IMG/VR virus record: IMGVR_UViG_3300027806_000047
Location: 1-60,011 of that record
From: a virus
Reading direction: 5' to 3' (one strand)
Length of the DNA: 60,011 nucleotides
The notes below the pieces were generated by a model that saw only the letters and a list, made by a program, of their open reading frames with translations, was not told the DNA's origin and made no database searches. Shown piece after piece: positions 14,211 through 22,289 of this stretch (its first letter is position 1; each line of letters begins with the position of its first letter). The translations under genes and the position numbers were made by a program.

Positions 14211-14558
14211 ATGCAACGCTTCACGCTACTCCTTGTGGCGCAAGCCCTTACGGCTTCCGCCCTCTCCGCCAAGCTCCCCCAGGCCGAGGCCGACCGCATC
14301 GTCGACGCGATCTACCGGGTCGAGGGTGGGGCCAAGGCCAAAGTCCCCTTCGGCATTCTCTCCGTCCGCGTCTCTTCCTTGGAAGAGGCTCGCCGGGTCT
14401 GCTACAGGACCGTCCAGAACAACCACGACCGCTGGGTGCGATCGGGCCGCCGGGGCGAGTACCTGGACTTTCTGGCAGACCGCTACTGCCCGCCCTCGGA
14501 CGACCCGAAGGGCAATCGGAATTGGAAGAAGAACGTCCGCACTTTTCTGTCAAAGTAA
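14211..14558 (+). CDS. Secreted lysozyme-like protein, endolysin candidate
   Basis: This 115-residue protein begins with a typical Sec signal (basic MQRF, hydrophobic LLLVAQALTASAL, small residues before K21). The mature part has IYRVEGGAKAKVPFGI, with a Glu in the position of a lysozyme-type catalytic acid, then RRVCYRTVQNN, a conserved RW pair, and DRYCPP with paired Cys residues. This pattern matches small muramidase-like proteins and suggests a disulfide-stabilised, exported cell-wall enzyme. It lies far from the holin/spanin pair, so its assignment as the endolysin is inference. Confidence 0.5.
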   Translation: MQRFTLLLVAQALTASALSAKLPQAEADRIVDAIYRVEGGAKAKVPFGILSVRVSSLEEARRVCYRTVQNNHDRWVRSGRRGEYLDFLADRYCPPSDDPKGNRNWKKNVRTFLSK

Positions 14559-14565
14559 CCTAAAT

Positions 14566-15900
14566 ATGGAAACACAAGACATCACCCCCGCCACGACGGC
14601 GGCCCTGAACGTGGCGAAGGTGGCAGCGGTGCTCCCGCCGGATCACGGGGCTCGCGCCCACCATAAGTTCTCCATGTCCAAGCTGAACTACCTCGACCCA
14701 TCGGTGGGCGGCTGCCGCGGGTACAAGGGCCGCGAGGGCACCAGCCAGGCGGCCGAGGACGGCACCGAGCTGCATGAGAAGTCCGAGGAGGTCCTGCGGG
14801 AATACCTCCGGGCGGCCCGCCCCTCGGTAAGCCTCGCCCAGTTCGCTGCCGGCCGACGGGACTGGGACGACGACTCCAACGTGCTCCTGCACCAGTGCTT
14901 CGTGTTCCTGGACGAGCATGCCCTTCGGAGGGGGTCCAGGATCTACATTGAGCTGAAGGCCCGGGTGAAGCGCAACGACGGCTCGGAGATCAACTACGGG
15001 CACCTCGACCTGTTCGTCGTCCACGCTGACGGGACGGCCATGCTCATCGACTGGAAGTTCGGGTACGCGCCGGTCCTTCCGGCCGATCGGAACCGCCAGG
15101 GACTCGGGTACGCTGCTGCCATGTTCCAGCAGTTCCCGGGCGTGAAGTCGATTGAGGTTATCTTCGTCCAGCCCCGCCTCCGCTGGGTGACCCGGCACAC
15201 CTACTACCGCGAGCAGGCGTCCGAGATGGCCTTCAGGGTCGATCAGATCGTCAAGGGCGCGATCCTGGTCCAGGGCGAGTCCATGCAGAATCCCCTCATC
15301 AAGGACCTGCTCAACCCGGGCAGTGCCTGTGAGTACTGCTCCCGGATCGGCACCTGCCCAGGCTACCTCGAAGCCTACGTGACCGCGGTGCAGCGGATGG
15401 GGGCCCTCCCGTCCCTTCCCACGACCTTCAATTTGGACGCGATCGACAGCCCTGAAAAGGCAGCCATCGCCCGCGCCTGGGTCGATTTCCTGGACGCCGC
15501 CGCGGGCCCCATCAAGGAGCGGGCCCAGGAGATCGCTCTCAACAACGGCGGCCAGATTGAGGCCGTTCTCCCGGATGGCCAAGTCGTCCGGTACGAGATG
15601 AAGTCCCGCGGCGTGAACCGCGAACTGGGCAGCGCGGTGGAGATCGCCGAGTGCCTGAAAGACATCGTCATGCCCACCCAACTCCTGGGTGCGGCAAAGC
15701 TGGGTCTCGAAAAGACCTTAGAAGTCGCAGCGCCGGCTCTGCTTGAGGTCAATCCCGAGGTCGGTACAAAGAAGGGCGCTCGCGAAGCAATTCTCTCCTT
15801 GCTCGAGGCTCACGGTCTGGTGACCAAGCCCGACGGCAAGGTTGAGTTCCTGAAAAGAACCAAAGTCCCACAAACCAACAACACCAAGAACATCGAATAA
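14566..15900 (+). CDS. PD-(D/E)XK nuclease (DUF2800/Cas4-like)
   Basis: This 444-residue protein has the core of the PD-(D/E)XK superfamily: D148 in YGHLDLF and the IDWK motif with D162 and K164. A Cys cluster (C255, C258, C264) resembles the metal or Fe-S site of Cas4/AddB-type nucleases. Phage DUF2800 proteins usually sit beside an SSB-like DUF2815 protein, a primase and a family A polymerase, exactly as here, so a recombination or replication exonuclease is likely. The start lies in CCTAAAT before ATG with no Shine-Dalgarno. Confidence 0.8.
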   Translation: METQDITPATTAALNVAKVAAVLPPDHGARAHHKFSMSKLNYLDPSVGGCRGYKGREGTSQAAEDGTELHEKSEEVLREYLRAARPSVSLAQFAAGRRDWDDDSNVLLHQCFVFLDEHALRRGSRIYIELKARVKRNDGSEINYGHLDLFVVHADGTAMLIDWKFGYAPVLPADRNRQGLGYAAAMFQQFPGVKSIEVIFVQPRLRWVTRHTYYREQASEMAFRVDQIVKGAILVQGESMQNPLIKDLLNPGSACEYCSRIGTCPGYLEAYVTAVQRMGALPSLPTTFNLDAIDSPEKAAIARAWVDFLDAAAGPIKERAQEIALNNGGQIEAVLPDGQVVRYEMKSRGVNRELGSAVEIAECLKDIVMPTQLLGAAKLGLEKTLEVAAPALLEVNPEVGTKKGAREAILSLLEAHGLVTKPDGKVEFLKRTKVPQTNNTKNIE

Positions 15901-15902
15901 AT

Positions 15903-16814
15903 ATGGCAGCAACCCGTAAATTGCGTAGCGTCAACGACAACACCGTGACCGAGGAGGTCGTCCCCGAGAACGTCCAGCATTCGTCTGAGCCCTTGCCGGC
16001 CGGCGTGATCGAGGGCGGGGCTCCGCAGGGCACCGAGACCACCAACGCCGTCGCCACCCGCACCACCAGGGCCCTTGCCCCGATGTCCGCTTCCTCCGGC
16101 ATCGTCGGTGAGTGGGACTCGAGCGACGTGAAGTTCCCCGCCCTGAAGATCGTTCAGGGCTCTGGCCAACTGAGCCAGCAGTTCAACTCCGGCACCCTCA
16201 TCCTGGGCGATGAGGAGCTGCTCCCGCCGCCGGACCTCAAGAACCCGAAGCCGGAGCATACCTTCCGCTTCGTCCCCGTCACCCTGGAGAAGCAGTTCCG
16301 GGAGAACCTGAGCCAGGAAGAGGCCGCCAGCGGCGCGATGCCCCGCGTGGTCAACAGCCTGGCCGAAGTGGAGGCCCTCGGCGGCACCACGCAGTGGATC
16401 GGCGACCAGAAGCCCTCCTGGGGCCCGAGCGCCCGGATCCTCCTGCTGGTGGAGCGCCCCGAGAACCTCCCGGGCAGCGGCACCGATCACCCGGGCTTCG
16501 TCCTGGAGCTGGGCGGTAAGCTGTACGCCCCGGCCGTGTACTACGCCGCCGGGACAAGCTGGACCAACTTCGCCAAGCCGCTTTTCAATGCGGCCCTGAC
16601 CTCGCTGATGATCCCCGAGCGCGATGAGGCCGGGAACATCGTGAAGACGCCGACGGGCGTGATCCGCCGGCAGCCGTACCTGCCCAAGTCCTTCTGGGCC
16701 TGGCGTACCGTCAAGAAGGCGGCCGGCGACTACGTCGTGTTCGCGCCCGAAGTCCGCCTCCACAAGGAAGAGACCGGCGATGAGCTGCGCCAGTTCGTCG
16801 AGTCCCTTCGCTGA
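15903..16814 (+). CDS. Putative ssDNA-binding/replication partner protein
   Basis: This 303-residue protein has a disordered, acidic N-terminal 60 residues and a beta-rich core (FPALKIVQGSGQ, HTFRFVPVTLEK, SARILLLVE) with aromatic residues on strands, as in phage ssDNA-binding proteins. It lies two bases after the nuclease and before the primase-helicase, the place taken by DUF2815-type SSB proteins in similar cassettes. The assignment rests mainly on context. It also starts in an AATAAAT context without Shine-Dalgarno and is followed by a strong terminator. Confidence 0.55.
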   Translation: MAATRKLRSVNDNTVTEEVVPENVQHSSEPLPAGVIEGGAPQGTETTNAVATRTTRALAPMSASSGIVGEWDSSDVKFPALKIVQGSGQLSQQFNSGTLILGDEELLPPPDLKNPKPEHTFRFVPVTLEKQFRENLSQEEAASGAMPRVVNSLAEVEALGGTTQWIGDQKPSWGPSARILLLVERPENLPGSGTDHPGFVLELGGKLYAPAVYYAAGTSWTNFAKPLFNAALTSLMIPERDEAGNIVKTPTGVIRRQPYLPKSFWAWRTVKKAAGDYVVFAPEVRLHKEETGDELRQFVESLR

Positions 16815-16834
16815 TCCGTCCGTCACCTAAACCT

Positions 16835-16872
16835 GGGGGCCAGGTGCCTGGTTCATCTGGCCCCCTTTTCTT
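16835..16872 (+). terminator. Strong rho-independent terminator between SSB-like gene and primase
   Basis: GGGGGCCAG (16835-16843) pairs perfectly with CTGGCCCCC (16857-16865), followed by TTTTCTT. The primase-helicase ATG comes only eight bases after the U-tract, so the hairpin must act either as an attenuator that sets the primase level or as the end of the nuclease/SSB unit. Confidence 0.85.
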
Positions 16873-16880
16873 CGCTTTCT

Positions 16881-18992
16881 ATGGAGTTTTTTGGGTTCCG
16901 GGATCTCCGGTCGTCCGAGGCCACTGAGGTGGCCCCGTGGAATTGGCGGCCGACCGCCGTCCAGAGGCAGCACGTCGCGAACGCTCCGAAGTCGAGCCGA
17001 AACCAGGCGATGGCGAAGCAGGGATGGCTCGTCTACACGCCGGTCCGGGGCACCGTTCCGACGGCCTACGTGGAGCCCTCGAACCCGGCCGCGGGGGTCC
17101 GCGGCATGGTGCTCGACTACGATGTGACCCTCATCAAACCGCACCTGGAGAAGGCACTGGCCAAGGTCCCAGACGACCTGATGCCGCAATTCGTCGAGCA
17201 GACCCTGTCCGGGCACTTCCGGCTGGTGTGGATCTTCGACCGAGACGTGCCGATCTGCGACCCGGCTCAGATCGAGATGATCTGGAGGTCCCTGGCCGAC
17301 CGCATCAACCCCTACGAGCTGCACCCAGGCCTCGACAGTGCCTCGTTCCGCCCGTACCAGCGGTGGACCTCCGGGGACGCTTGGCTGGCCTATTCCGAGC
17401 ACGACCACGTCCCCGCTGACACCCTCAACGAGATCCTGTGGGAGGTCGGGAAGAAGTTTCGCCAGGACACCAAGTCCGACCTGGACCTGAAGAAGGTCGG
17501 GGAGGCGCTCCTGGCCAAGTTCCCGGGGTGCTGGGAAGGCGAGTTCGTCGTCGGGTCTCGAGGGAAACGGTTCTGGGACTCGACGGCCGACAACCCGATG
17601 GGGTGCATGCTGAAGCCGGACGGATTCCTGTGCTTCACCGGACCGAAGCCCGTCGTGAAGTGGGAGGACCTCCTGGGCGAGGAGTGGTGCCGGAAGGCGC
17701 GGGAGGATCGGCTGGCCGACGCGACCTCGAACATCTACTTCGACGGGCGCACCTACTGGCACTTGGTAGGGTCCAACGTCTGGCACAAGCGGAGCCGCGA
17801 GGACACGATTCTGGAGCTGACCGACCGAGGGTTCGACAACCGGGTGACCAAGGGGAAGTCCGTCTCCGACTGCGGCAGGCTGCTCAACATGATCCAGCAG
17901 GCCAACCGGGTGGACGCCGCCCTGTCCCTGGTGAACTACCCGCCCGGCCTCGTCACGATCCGCCGGCAGCGCCTGCTGAACACAACGCGAGTCCAGGCGA
18001 TGAAGCCTGCCGAAGGCCCGGCGACGACCGAAGACTTCCCGTGGCTGTGGGAGTTCCTCCAGGGCCACTTTGCGGCCCCCGAGAACCGCCCCCTCGACCA
18101 TTTCCTGGCCTGGCTGAAGCGGGCCTACGTGGCCCTCCTGGAGCGCCAGCGCCTCATGGGTCAGGCCCTGTTCCTGTGCGGGCCCCGGCAAAACGGCAAG
18201 ACCCTCCTGGCGACCCGGATCATCGCCCCGATGCTGGGCGAAGGGTACGCTGATCCGTTCGAGTACCTTACCGGGCGCACCACCTTCAACTCGGAGCTGT
18301 TCGAGAACTTCCTCTGGTGCCTGAACGACGCCGACAGCCCCCGCGAGGGTGAGCGGGGCAGCGTCCTTTCCAAGATCAAGGACACCGTCGTGAACCCGTC
18401 GCACCAGTACCACCAGAAGTTCGGCGACCGCGCCCAGGTGGATTGGCAGGGCCGCCTGTTGGTGACCCTGAACGACGACCCGGGCTCCGTCGCCCTCCTG
18501 CCCGAGGTCAATTCTAACACGGCCGACAAGCTCTGCTTCTTCGCCTCGAGGAACTACGCGAAGGCCTGGCCCTCGAACCGCGAGATCGAGTCCACCCTCG
18601 AGAAGGAGCTGCCCAAGTTCTGCCGGTGGCTGCTCAACTGGCAGGAGCCCAAAGACGTCCTGGAGTCCTCCCGCGTCGGTGTGAAGTCCTACTTCGACCC
18701 GCACGTCTTGGAGACGAGCCGCCGCCAGGGGTACGCTTACAACTTCCGTGAGTTGCTGGTGAATTGGGTCCGCGCATCGTGGGCCCCGGAGGAGGCCGAG
18801 AAGAGCCTCACGCCCACCGAGCTGATGGCCCACCTGACGAGCTGCGAGCCCGTCGCGGCCCTCGCCCGAGACTGGAAGGTGCCGATGGTTGCCCGGGCCC
18901 TCACGACCCTCGCCCGGGACGGCAATTCCGGCATCACCTACAACGACGGCCCCGACCGCTCGTTCACCCTTCACCGCCACCAACTCGCCTAA
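16881..18992 (+). CDS. Primase-helicase (AEP-like primase plus SF3-type helicase)
   Basis: This 703-residue protein has an N-terminal primase-like part. VLDYDV (residues 77-82) gives the hhDhD metal motif of archaeo-eukaryotic primases, followed by a histidine-containing strand (SGHFRLVWIF). The C-terminal half has a Walker A GPRQNGKT (434-441), a WCLNDAD acidic motif and a conserved QGRLLVTLNDD segment, as in SF3/DUF5906 phage helicases. It should unwind and prime phage DNA for the polymerase encoded just downstream. There is no Shine-Dalgarno before the ATG, which follows a terminator. Confidence 0.85.
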   Translation: MEFFGFRDLRSSEATEVAPWNWRPTAVQRQHVANAPKSSRNQAMAKQGWLVYTPVRGTVPTAYVEPSNPAAGVRGMVLDYDVTLIKPHLEKALAKVPDDLMPQFVEQTLSGHFRLVWIFDRDVPICDPAQIEMIWRSLADRINPYELHPGLDSASFRPYQRWTSGDAWLAYSEHDHVPADTLNEILWEVGKKFRQDTKSDLDLKKVGEALLAKFPGCWEGEFVVGSRGKRFWDSTADNPMGCMLKPDGFLCFTGPKPVVKWEDLLGEEWCRKAREDRLADATSNIYFDGRTYWHLVGSNVWHKRSREDTILELTDRGFDNRVTKGKSVSDCGRLLNMIQQANRVDAALSLVNYPPGLVTIRRQRLLNTTRVQAMKPAEGPATTEDFPWLWEFLQGHFAAPENRPLDHFLAWLKRAYVALLERQRLMGQALFLCGPRQNGKTLLATRIIAPMLGEGYADPFEYLTGRTTFNSELFENFLWCLNDADSPREGERGSVLSKIKDTVVNPSHQYHQKFGDRAQVDWQGRLLVTLNDDPGSVALLPEVNSNTADKLCFFASRNYAKAWPSNREIESTLEKELPKFCRWLLNWQEPKDVLESSRVGVKSYFDPHVLETSRRQGYAYNFRELLVNWVRASWAPEEAEKSLTPTELMAHLTSCEPVAALARDWKVPMVARALTTLARDGNSGITYNDGPDRSFTLHRHQLA

Positions 18993-18997
18993 TCACC

Positions 18998-20845
18998 ATG
19001 CAAGACATCGTTGTGGACTTCGAGTCCTACTACTCCAAGAAGCAGGACATCAGCGCCGGCACCGTCGGCGTCGTGAACTACGTGCGCGACTCCTACGCCT
19101 ACATGGTGTCGGTCGTCGGGCCCGGCATCGAGTTCATCGGCACCGTCGAAGAGGCCCAGCGGCGATTCCCCGACTCGTTCTGGGAAGATCCCGGCAACCG
19201 CTTCTGGGCCGCCAACGCCAACTTCGACCAGCTCTGGGTCCAGCGGTATTGGCCCGACGCCAAGCGCATGAAGCCCTGGCACTGCATCCTCGACCGCGGG
19301 GCCACCGAGCAGCTTCCACAGAGCCTCTCCGGCATCGCCCGCGCCCTGTGGGGCAAGAAGGTGGACAAGTCGATCCGCGACTGGATGGACGGCAAGCACT
19401 ACAAGGACATCACCCCGGAGCAGCAGCAGGAGGTGCTCAACTACTGTCTCGAGGACGCGAAGGAGGAGCAGCACGTCCTGAAGTCCCTGCCGGAGCCCAC
19501 CAGCATCGAGCAGCAGATTGCGATGCACACCCGCATGGTCAACCTCCGGGGCGTCCGCATCGACGCTGGTCGCCTGAAGCAAGACCGCGAGGAGCTGTTG
19601 AAGCACCAGCACGACGCCTTCATGCGGATCCCCTGGCACAACGACGAGGCTCCGCTGTCGCACCTGGCCCTGTCGGCTTGGGCGACCGAGCAGGGCATTC
19701 CCGTGCCGGCTTCCCTGGCGAAAGACGACGAAGAGTGTGCGAGCCTGGTGGGAGCCCATCCGAAGCTCGGGGACGTGGTCGGAGCGATGCGGCAGTACCG
19801 GAAGGCGAACACCCTGATCCGGAAGATCGAGTCGGTCGAGGGGCGCATCACCGAGGATGGGACGATGGCCCTGGAGCTGATGTATTGCGGGGCCCGCCAC
19901 ACCCGGCGCTGGTCCTCCCGCGGCGTGAACGTGCAAAACCTCGACCGGGAGCCCTACTGGCTGACTCCCGACGGCAAGCCCGCCGAGGGCGCCTGGGACG
20001 TCTGGCCCCGGCGCTGGCTGATCCCCAGGGAGGGCAAGACCTTCCTGATCCTGGACTACGCCCAGATCGAGCCCCGGTGCCTCAACTGGCTGGTCGGCAA
20101 CGACGAGCTGCTCAACCTCATCCGCTCCGGGTTCGGCATCTACGAGGCCTACGCCCGGGTCTCCGGTCAATGGGGCGATCCGGCCCCGCTCAAGAAGGCC
20201 AACCCCGGCCTCTACAAGTCGGTGAAGGCCCAGGTGCTCGGCCTGGGGTACGGGATGGGTGCGGGACGGTACAAGGAGACGGCCGCAAAGGACGGCATCG
20301 TGCTGACCGACGAGGAAGCCAAGGCCACCGTGGACACCTGGCGCAAGCTGAACCCGAAGATCATCGAGTTCTGGCGGCAGATGGACGAGACGGTCAAGGC
20401 CGCGACGATGGATCGGGCGAAGCTGTTGGAGGTCGTAATGCCGACCGGCGACAAGCTGAGGCACTTCGGTGTCCGCCACTTCTCCAAGCCCATCACCGAC
20501 CCGGACACGGGCGAGGTCACCACAAAGCGCGGGTACGAGTCGTTCACCACCAAGGGCGACTTCACGCCGATGTCGAAGCAGCCCAATCTGTGGGGCGGCA
20601 CGCTGGCGGAAAACGTCACCCAGCGGATGGCGCGGGACGTCCTGGCCGAGGCCGTGATCCGACTGGAGAACGCGGGCCTTCCGGTGGTTTTCCACGCCCA
20701 CGACGAAGTCATCCTGGAGGTGGACATCGCCTCGAAGGAGGAGGCCAAGAGAGCCGCGGAGCAGATCCTTGGCGTAGCCCCGGCCTGGGCCCCGGACCTC
20801 CCCCTGGGCGTCGAGGGAGACTTCGCTGACACCTACGTCAAATGA
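18998..20845 (+). CDS. Family A DNA polymerase with 3'-5' exonuclease domain
   Basis: This 615-residue protein begins with the exonuclease I motif VVDFES (D7, E9). The polymerase part shows motif A ILDYAQIEPR (D353), an O-helix region KAQVLGLGYG and motif C HDE (568-570). A 5'-nuclease domain is absent, as usual for phage replicases. An insertion around SKPITDPDTGEVTTK may be a lineage-specific loop. It copies phage DNA together with the upstream primase-helicase. The ATG at 18998 lies five bases after the primase stop, and the next gene is coupled by ATGA. Confidence 0.92.
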   Translation: MQDIVVDFESYYSKKQDISAGTVGVVNYVRDSYAYMVSVVGPGIEFIGTVEEAQRRFPDSFWEDPGNRFWAANANFDQLWVQRYWPDAKRMKPWHCILDRGATEQLPQSLSGIARALWGKKVDKSIRDWMDGKHYKDITPEQQQEVLNYCLEDAKEEQHVLKSLPEPTSIEQQIAMHTRMVNLRGVRIDAGRLKQDREELLKHQHDAFMRIPWHNDEAPLSHLALSAWATEQGIPVPASLAKDDEECASLVGAHPKLGDVVGAMRQYRKANTLIRKIESVEGRITEDGTMALELMYCGARHTRRWSSRGVNVQNLDREPYWLTPDGKPAEGAWDVWPRRWLIPREGKTFLILDYAQIEPRCLNWLVGNDELLNLIRSGFGIYEAYARVSGQWGDPAPLKKANPGLYKSVKAQVLGLGYGMGAGRYKETAAKDGIVLTDEEAKATVDTWRKLNPKIIEFWRQMDETVKAATMDRAKLLEVVMPTGDKLRHFGVRHFSKPITDPDTGEVTTKRGYESFTTKGDFTPMSKQPNLWGGTLAENVTQRMARDVLAEAVIRLENAGLPVVFHAHDEVILEVDIASKEEAKRAAEQILGVAPAWAPDLPLGVEGDFADTYVK

Positions 20846-21165
20846 GCACCACACCACGATCAGACCTCCGGCGAGAGATCGCCGACCTCGTCCGTCTCGG
20901 CGGACCCACCGTCGAGGCCTACCTCGACTACGCCAAGCGGTACGCTGGCCTGGCGTTCGACCACGCCCAGTCCTGTGCGTCCACGACATGGCCCCGCGAG
21001 CACGTCTGGGGAGTCCGTCTTCTGGCCGTCTTGAAGCTCCAGGAGGAGACGCCGGAGCGGCTCGAACAGAAGATCCAGGCGATTCACCTGAAGGCGAAGG
21101 TGAGCCACGTCATCCCTTGTCGCCACAGCATGTCCCTCTACGTTTTCGGGCCGGACGACCAATGA
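20842..21165 (+). CDS. Hypothetical protein between polymerase and dNMP kinase
   Basis: This 107-residue protein is coupled to the polymerase (ATGA) and to the following kinase (ATGA), so all three are made together. It is helical, with a PTVEAYLDYAKRYAG segment and a C-terminal strand (SMSLYVFGPDD). No known family or catalytic motif is visible. By position it may be a replication accessory factor. Confidence 0.6.
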   Translation: MSTTPRSDLRREIADLVRLGGPTVEAYLDYAKRYAGLAFDHAQSCASTTWPREHVWGVRLLAVLKLQEETPERLEQKIQAIHLKAKVSHVIPCRHSMSLYVFGPDDQ

Positions 21166-21674
21166 AGATCATCGGACTCAGCGGGCGGAAACGCTCCGGC
21201 AAGGACACCGTCTACTCGATCATCCAGGAAGAAGCCGCGCACCGGCAACCCCACCGCGTGGCGTTCGCCGACCCGTTGAAGGAAGAGGTCTCGGCCCTCC
21301 TGAACGTGCCCGTCGCGGACCTGGAGGCCGACAAGGCACGGTTCCGCGGGATCCTGCAATGGTGGGGCACCGAGTGGCGTCGAGGGCAGAACCCCAACTA
21401 CTGGATCGACCTCACCCGGGCACGGATCCGCGCCTTGCGGGGGTCCACGGGCATGGTCGTCGTCACCGACGTGCGGTTTCCCAACGAGGCCGAGCTGATT
21501 GAGAGCATGGGGGGCACCGTCGTCAGGATCTCCCGACCCGAGGCCGACACTGTGGTAGACCCCCACTCGTCGGAGGTCGTGATGGACAGCTACCCGTTCC
21601 GGCACGTCATCCGGAACACGGGAACGCTCGACGAGCTTCGTCAGGCTGTGCGCTCGTTTTTGCTTCTCGCCTGA
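21162..21674 (+). CDS. Deoxynucleoside monophosphate kinase
   Basis: This 170-residue protein has a P-loop GRKRSGKDT near the N-terminus, a FADPLKEEV substrate-binding motif and VTDVRFPNEAELI in the second half. All three are characteristic of phage dNMP kinases (T4 gp1-like). It phosphorylates dTMP, dGMP or modified dNMPs to diphosphates and so completes the path from ThyX product to dNTP. It is coupled to the small gene before it. Confidence 0.85.
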   Translation: MKIIGLSGRKRSGKDTVYSIIQEEAAHRQPHRVAFADPLKEEVSALLNVPVADLEADKARFRGILQWWGTEWRRGQNPNYWIDLTRARIRALRGSTGMVVVTDVRFPNEAELIESMGGTVVRISRPEADTVVDPHSSEVVMDSYPFRHVIRNTGTLDELRQAVRSFLLLA

Positions 21675-21722
21675 CCGGCCTCCCATACCCTTGGGGCACC
21701 ATGCGACAGAAGGTTGTCGCCA

Positions 21723-22289
21723 ATGAAGCCCCCTTCCCTCGCCGTCCTTGGCATCGATCCAGGGCTGTCTGGTGCTGCCGTGCTCTACTCGCCGGTCACC
21801 AACGAGGTGATTGCTCGGCGGGACTTCAAGAGCCTGCGTGACGTCGCCTGCGCTGTCCGTGAACTCGGCGGCCAGGCGACGTTTGCCGTTTTGGAGTTCG
21901 TCTCCGCAAGGTCCGGGCAGGGCGTGACCTCGATGTTCCACTTCGGTCAGGCCGACGGGTGTGCGATTGGAGCCCTGGAGTCCATCGACCTGCCCTGGAT
22001 CGACGTCGTGCCGGTCGTTTGGCAGCGGTGGGTGCGGGAGTACCTGGGACTGCCTCCCGATGCGCCATTCGGGGCCTGTGAAGCGGCGTTGCAGGCTTTC
22101 AGCCCCGACCACCACTACCTCTTCAAGCGGTCGAAAGATCACAACACGGCCGACGCCTGTTTCCTGGCCCTGTACGGAGCCGTCCACGCTGACCTCCGCC
22201 TGAAAGCATCAGGGGGAGACAGCCAGTATCGCCGTCTCCCCCCGTTGAAAGAGCTGCTCCAGATGCAGGAGCAGCGCCGGTACGCCTAG
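21723..22289 (+). CDS. RuvC-like Holliday junction resolvase
   Basis: This 188-residue protein shows the RNase H-fold resolvase pattern: first acidic strand GIDPGLSGA, then AVLEFVSARSGQG with a second acid, and the C-terminal KDHNTADACFLALYG with the last metal-binding Asp. It should cut branched DNA before packaging. The ATG at 21723 is chosen over a TTG nine bases upstream because AGAAGG lies 11 bases before it. It ends on a CTAG palindrome shared with the convergent helicase gene. Confidence 0.85.
   Translation: MKPPSLAVLGIDPGLSGAAVLYSPVTNEVIARRDFKSLRDVACAVRELGGQATFAVLEFVSARSGQGVTSMFHFGQADGCAIGALESIDLPWIDVVPVVWQRWVREYLGLPPDAPFGACEAALQAFSPDHHYLFKRSKDHNTADACFLALYGAVHADLRLKASGGDSQYRRLPPLKELLQMQEQRRYA

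Noticed and set aside
16827-18983. 718-codon open frame antisense to the primase-helicase gene
   Set aside because: It mirrors the primase gene frame; high GC third positions keep the opposite strand open. No ribosome site or protein-like domain pattern.
18989-20989. 666-codon open frame antisense to the DNA polymerase gene
   Set aside because: A codon-bias shadow of the polymerase gene, rich in Gly, Leu and Val without motifs.
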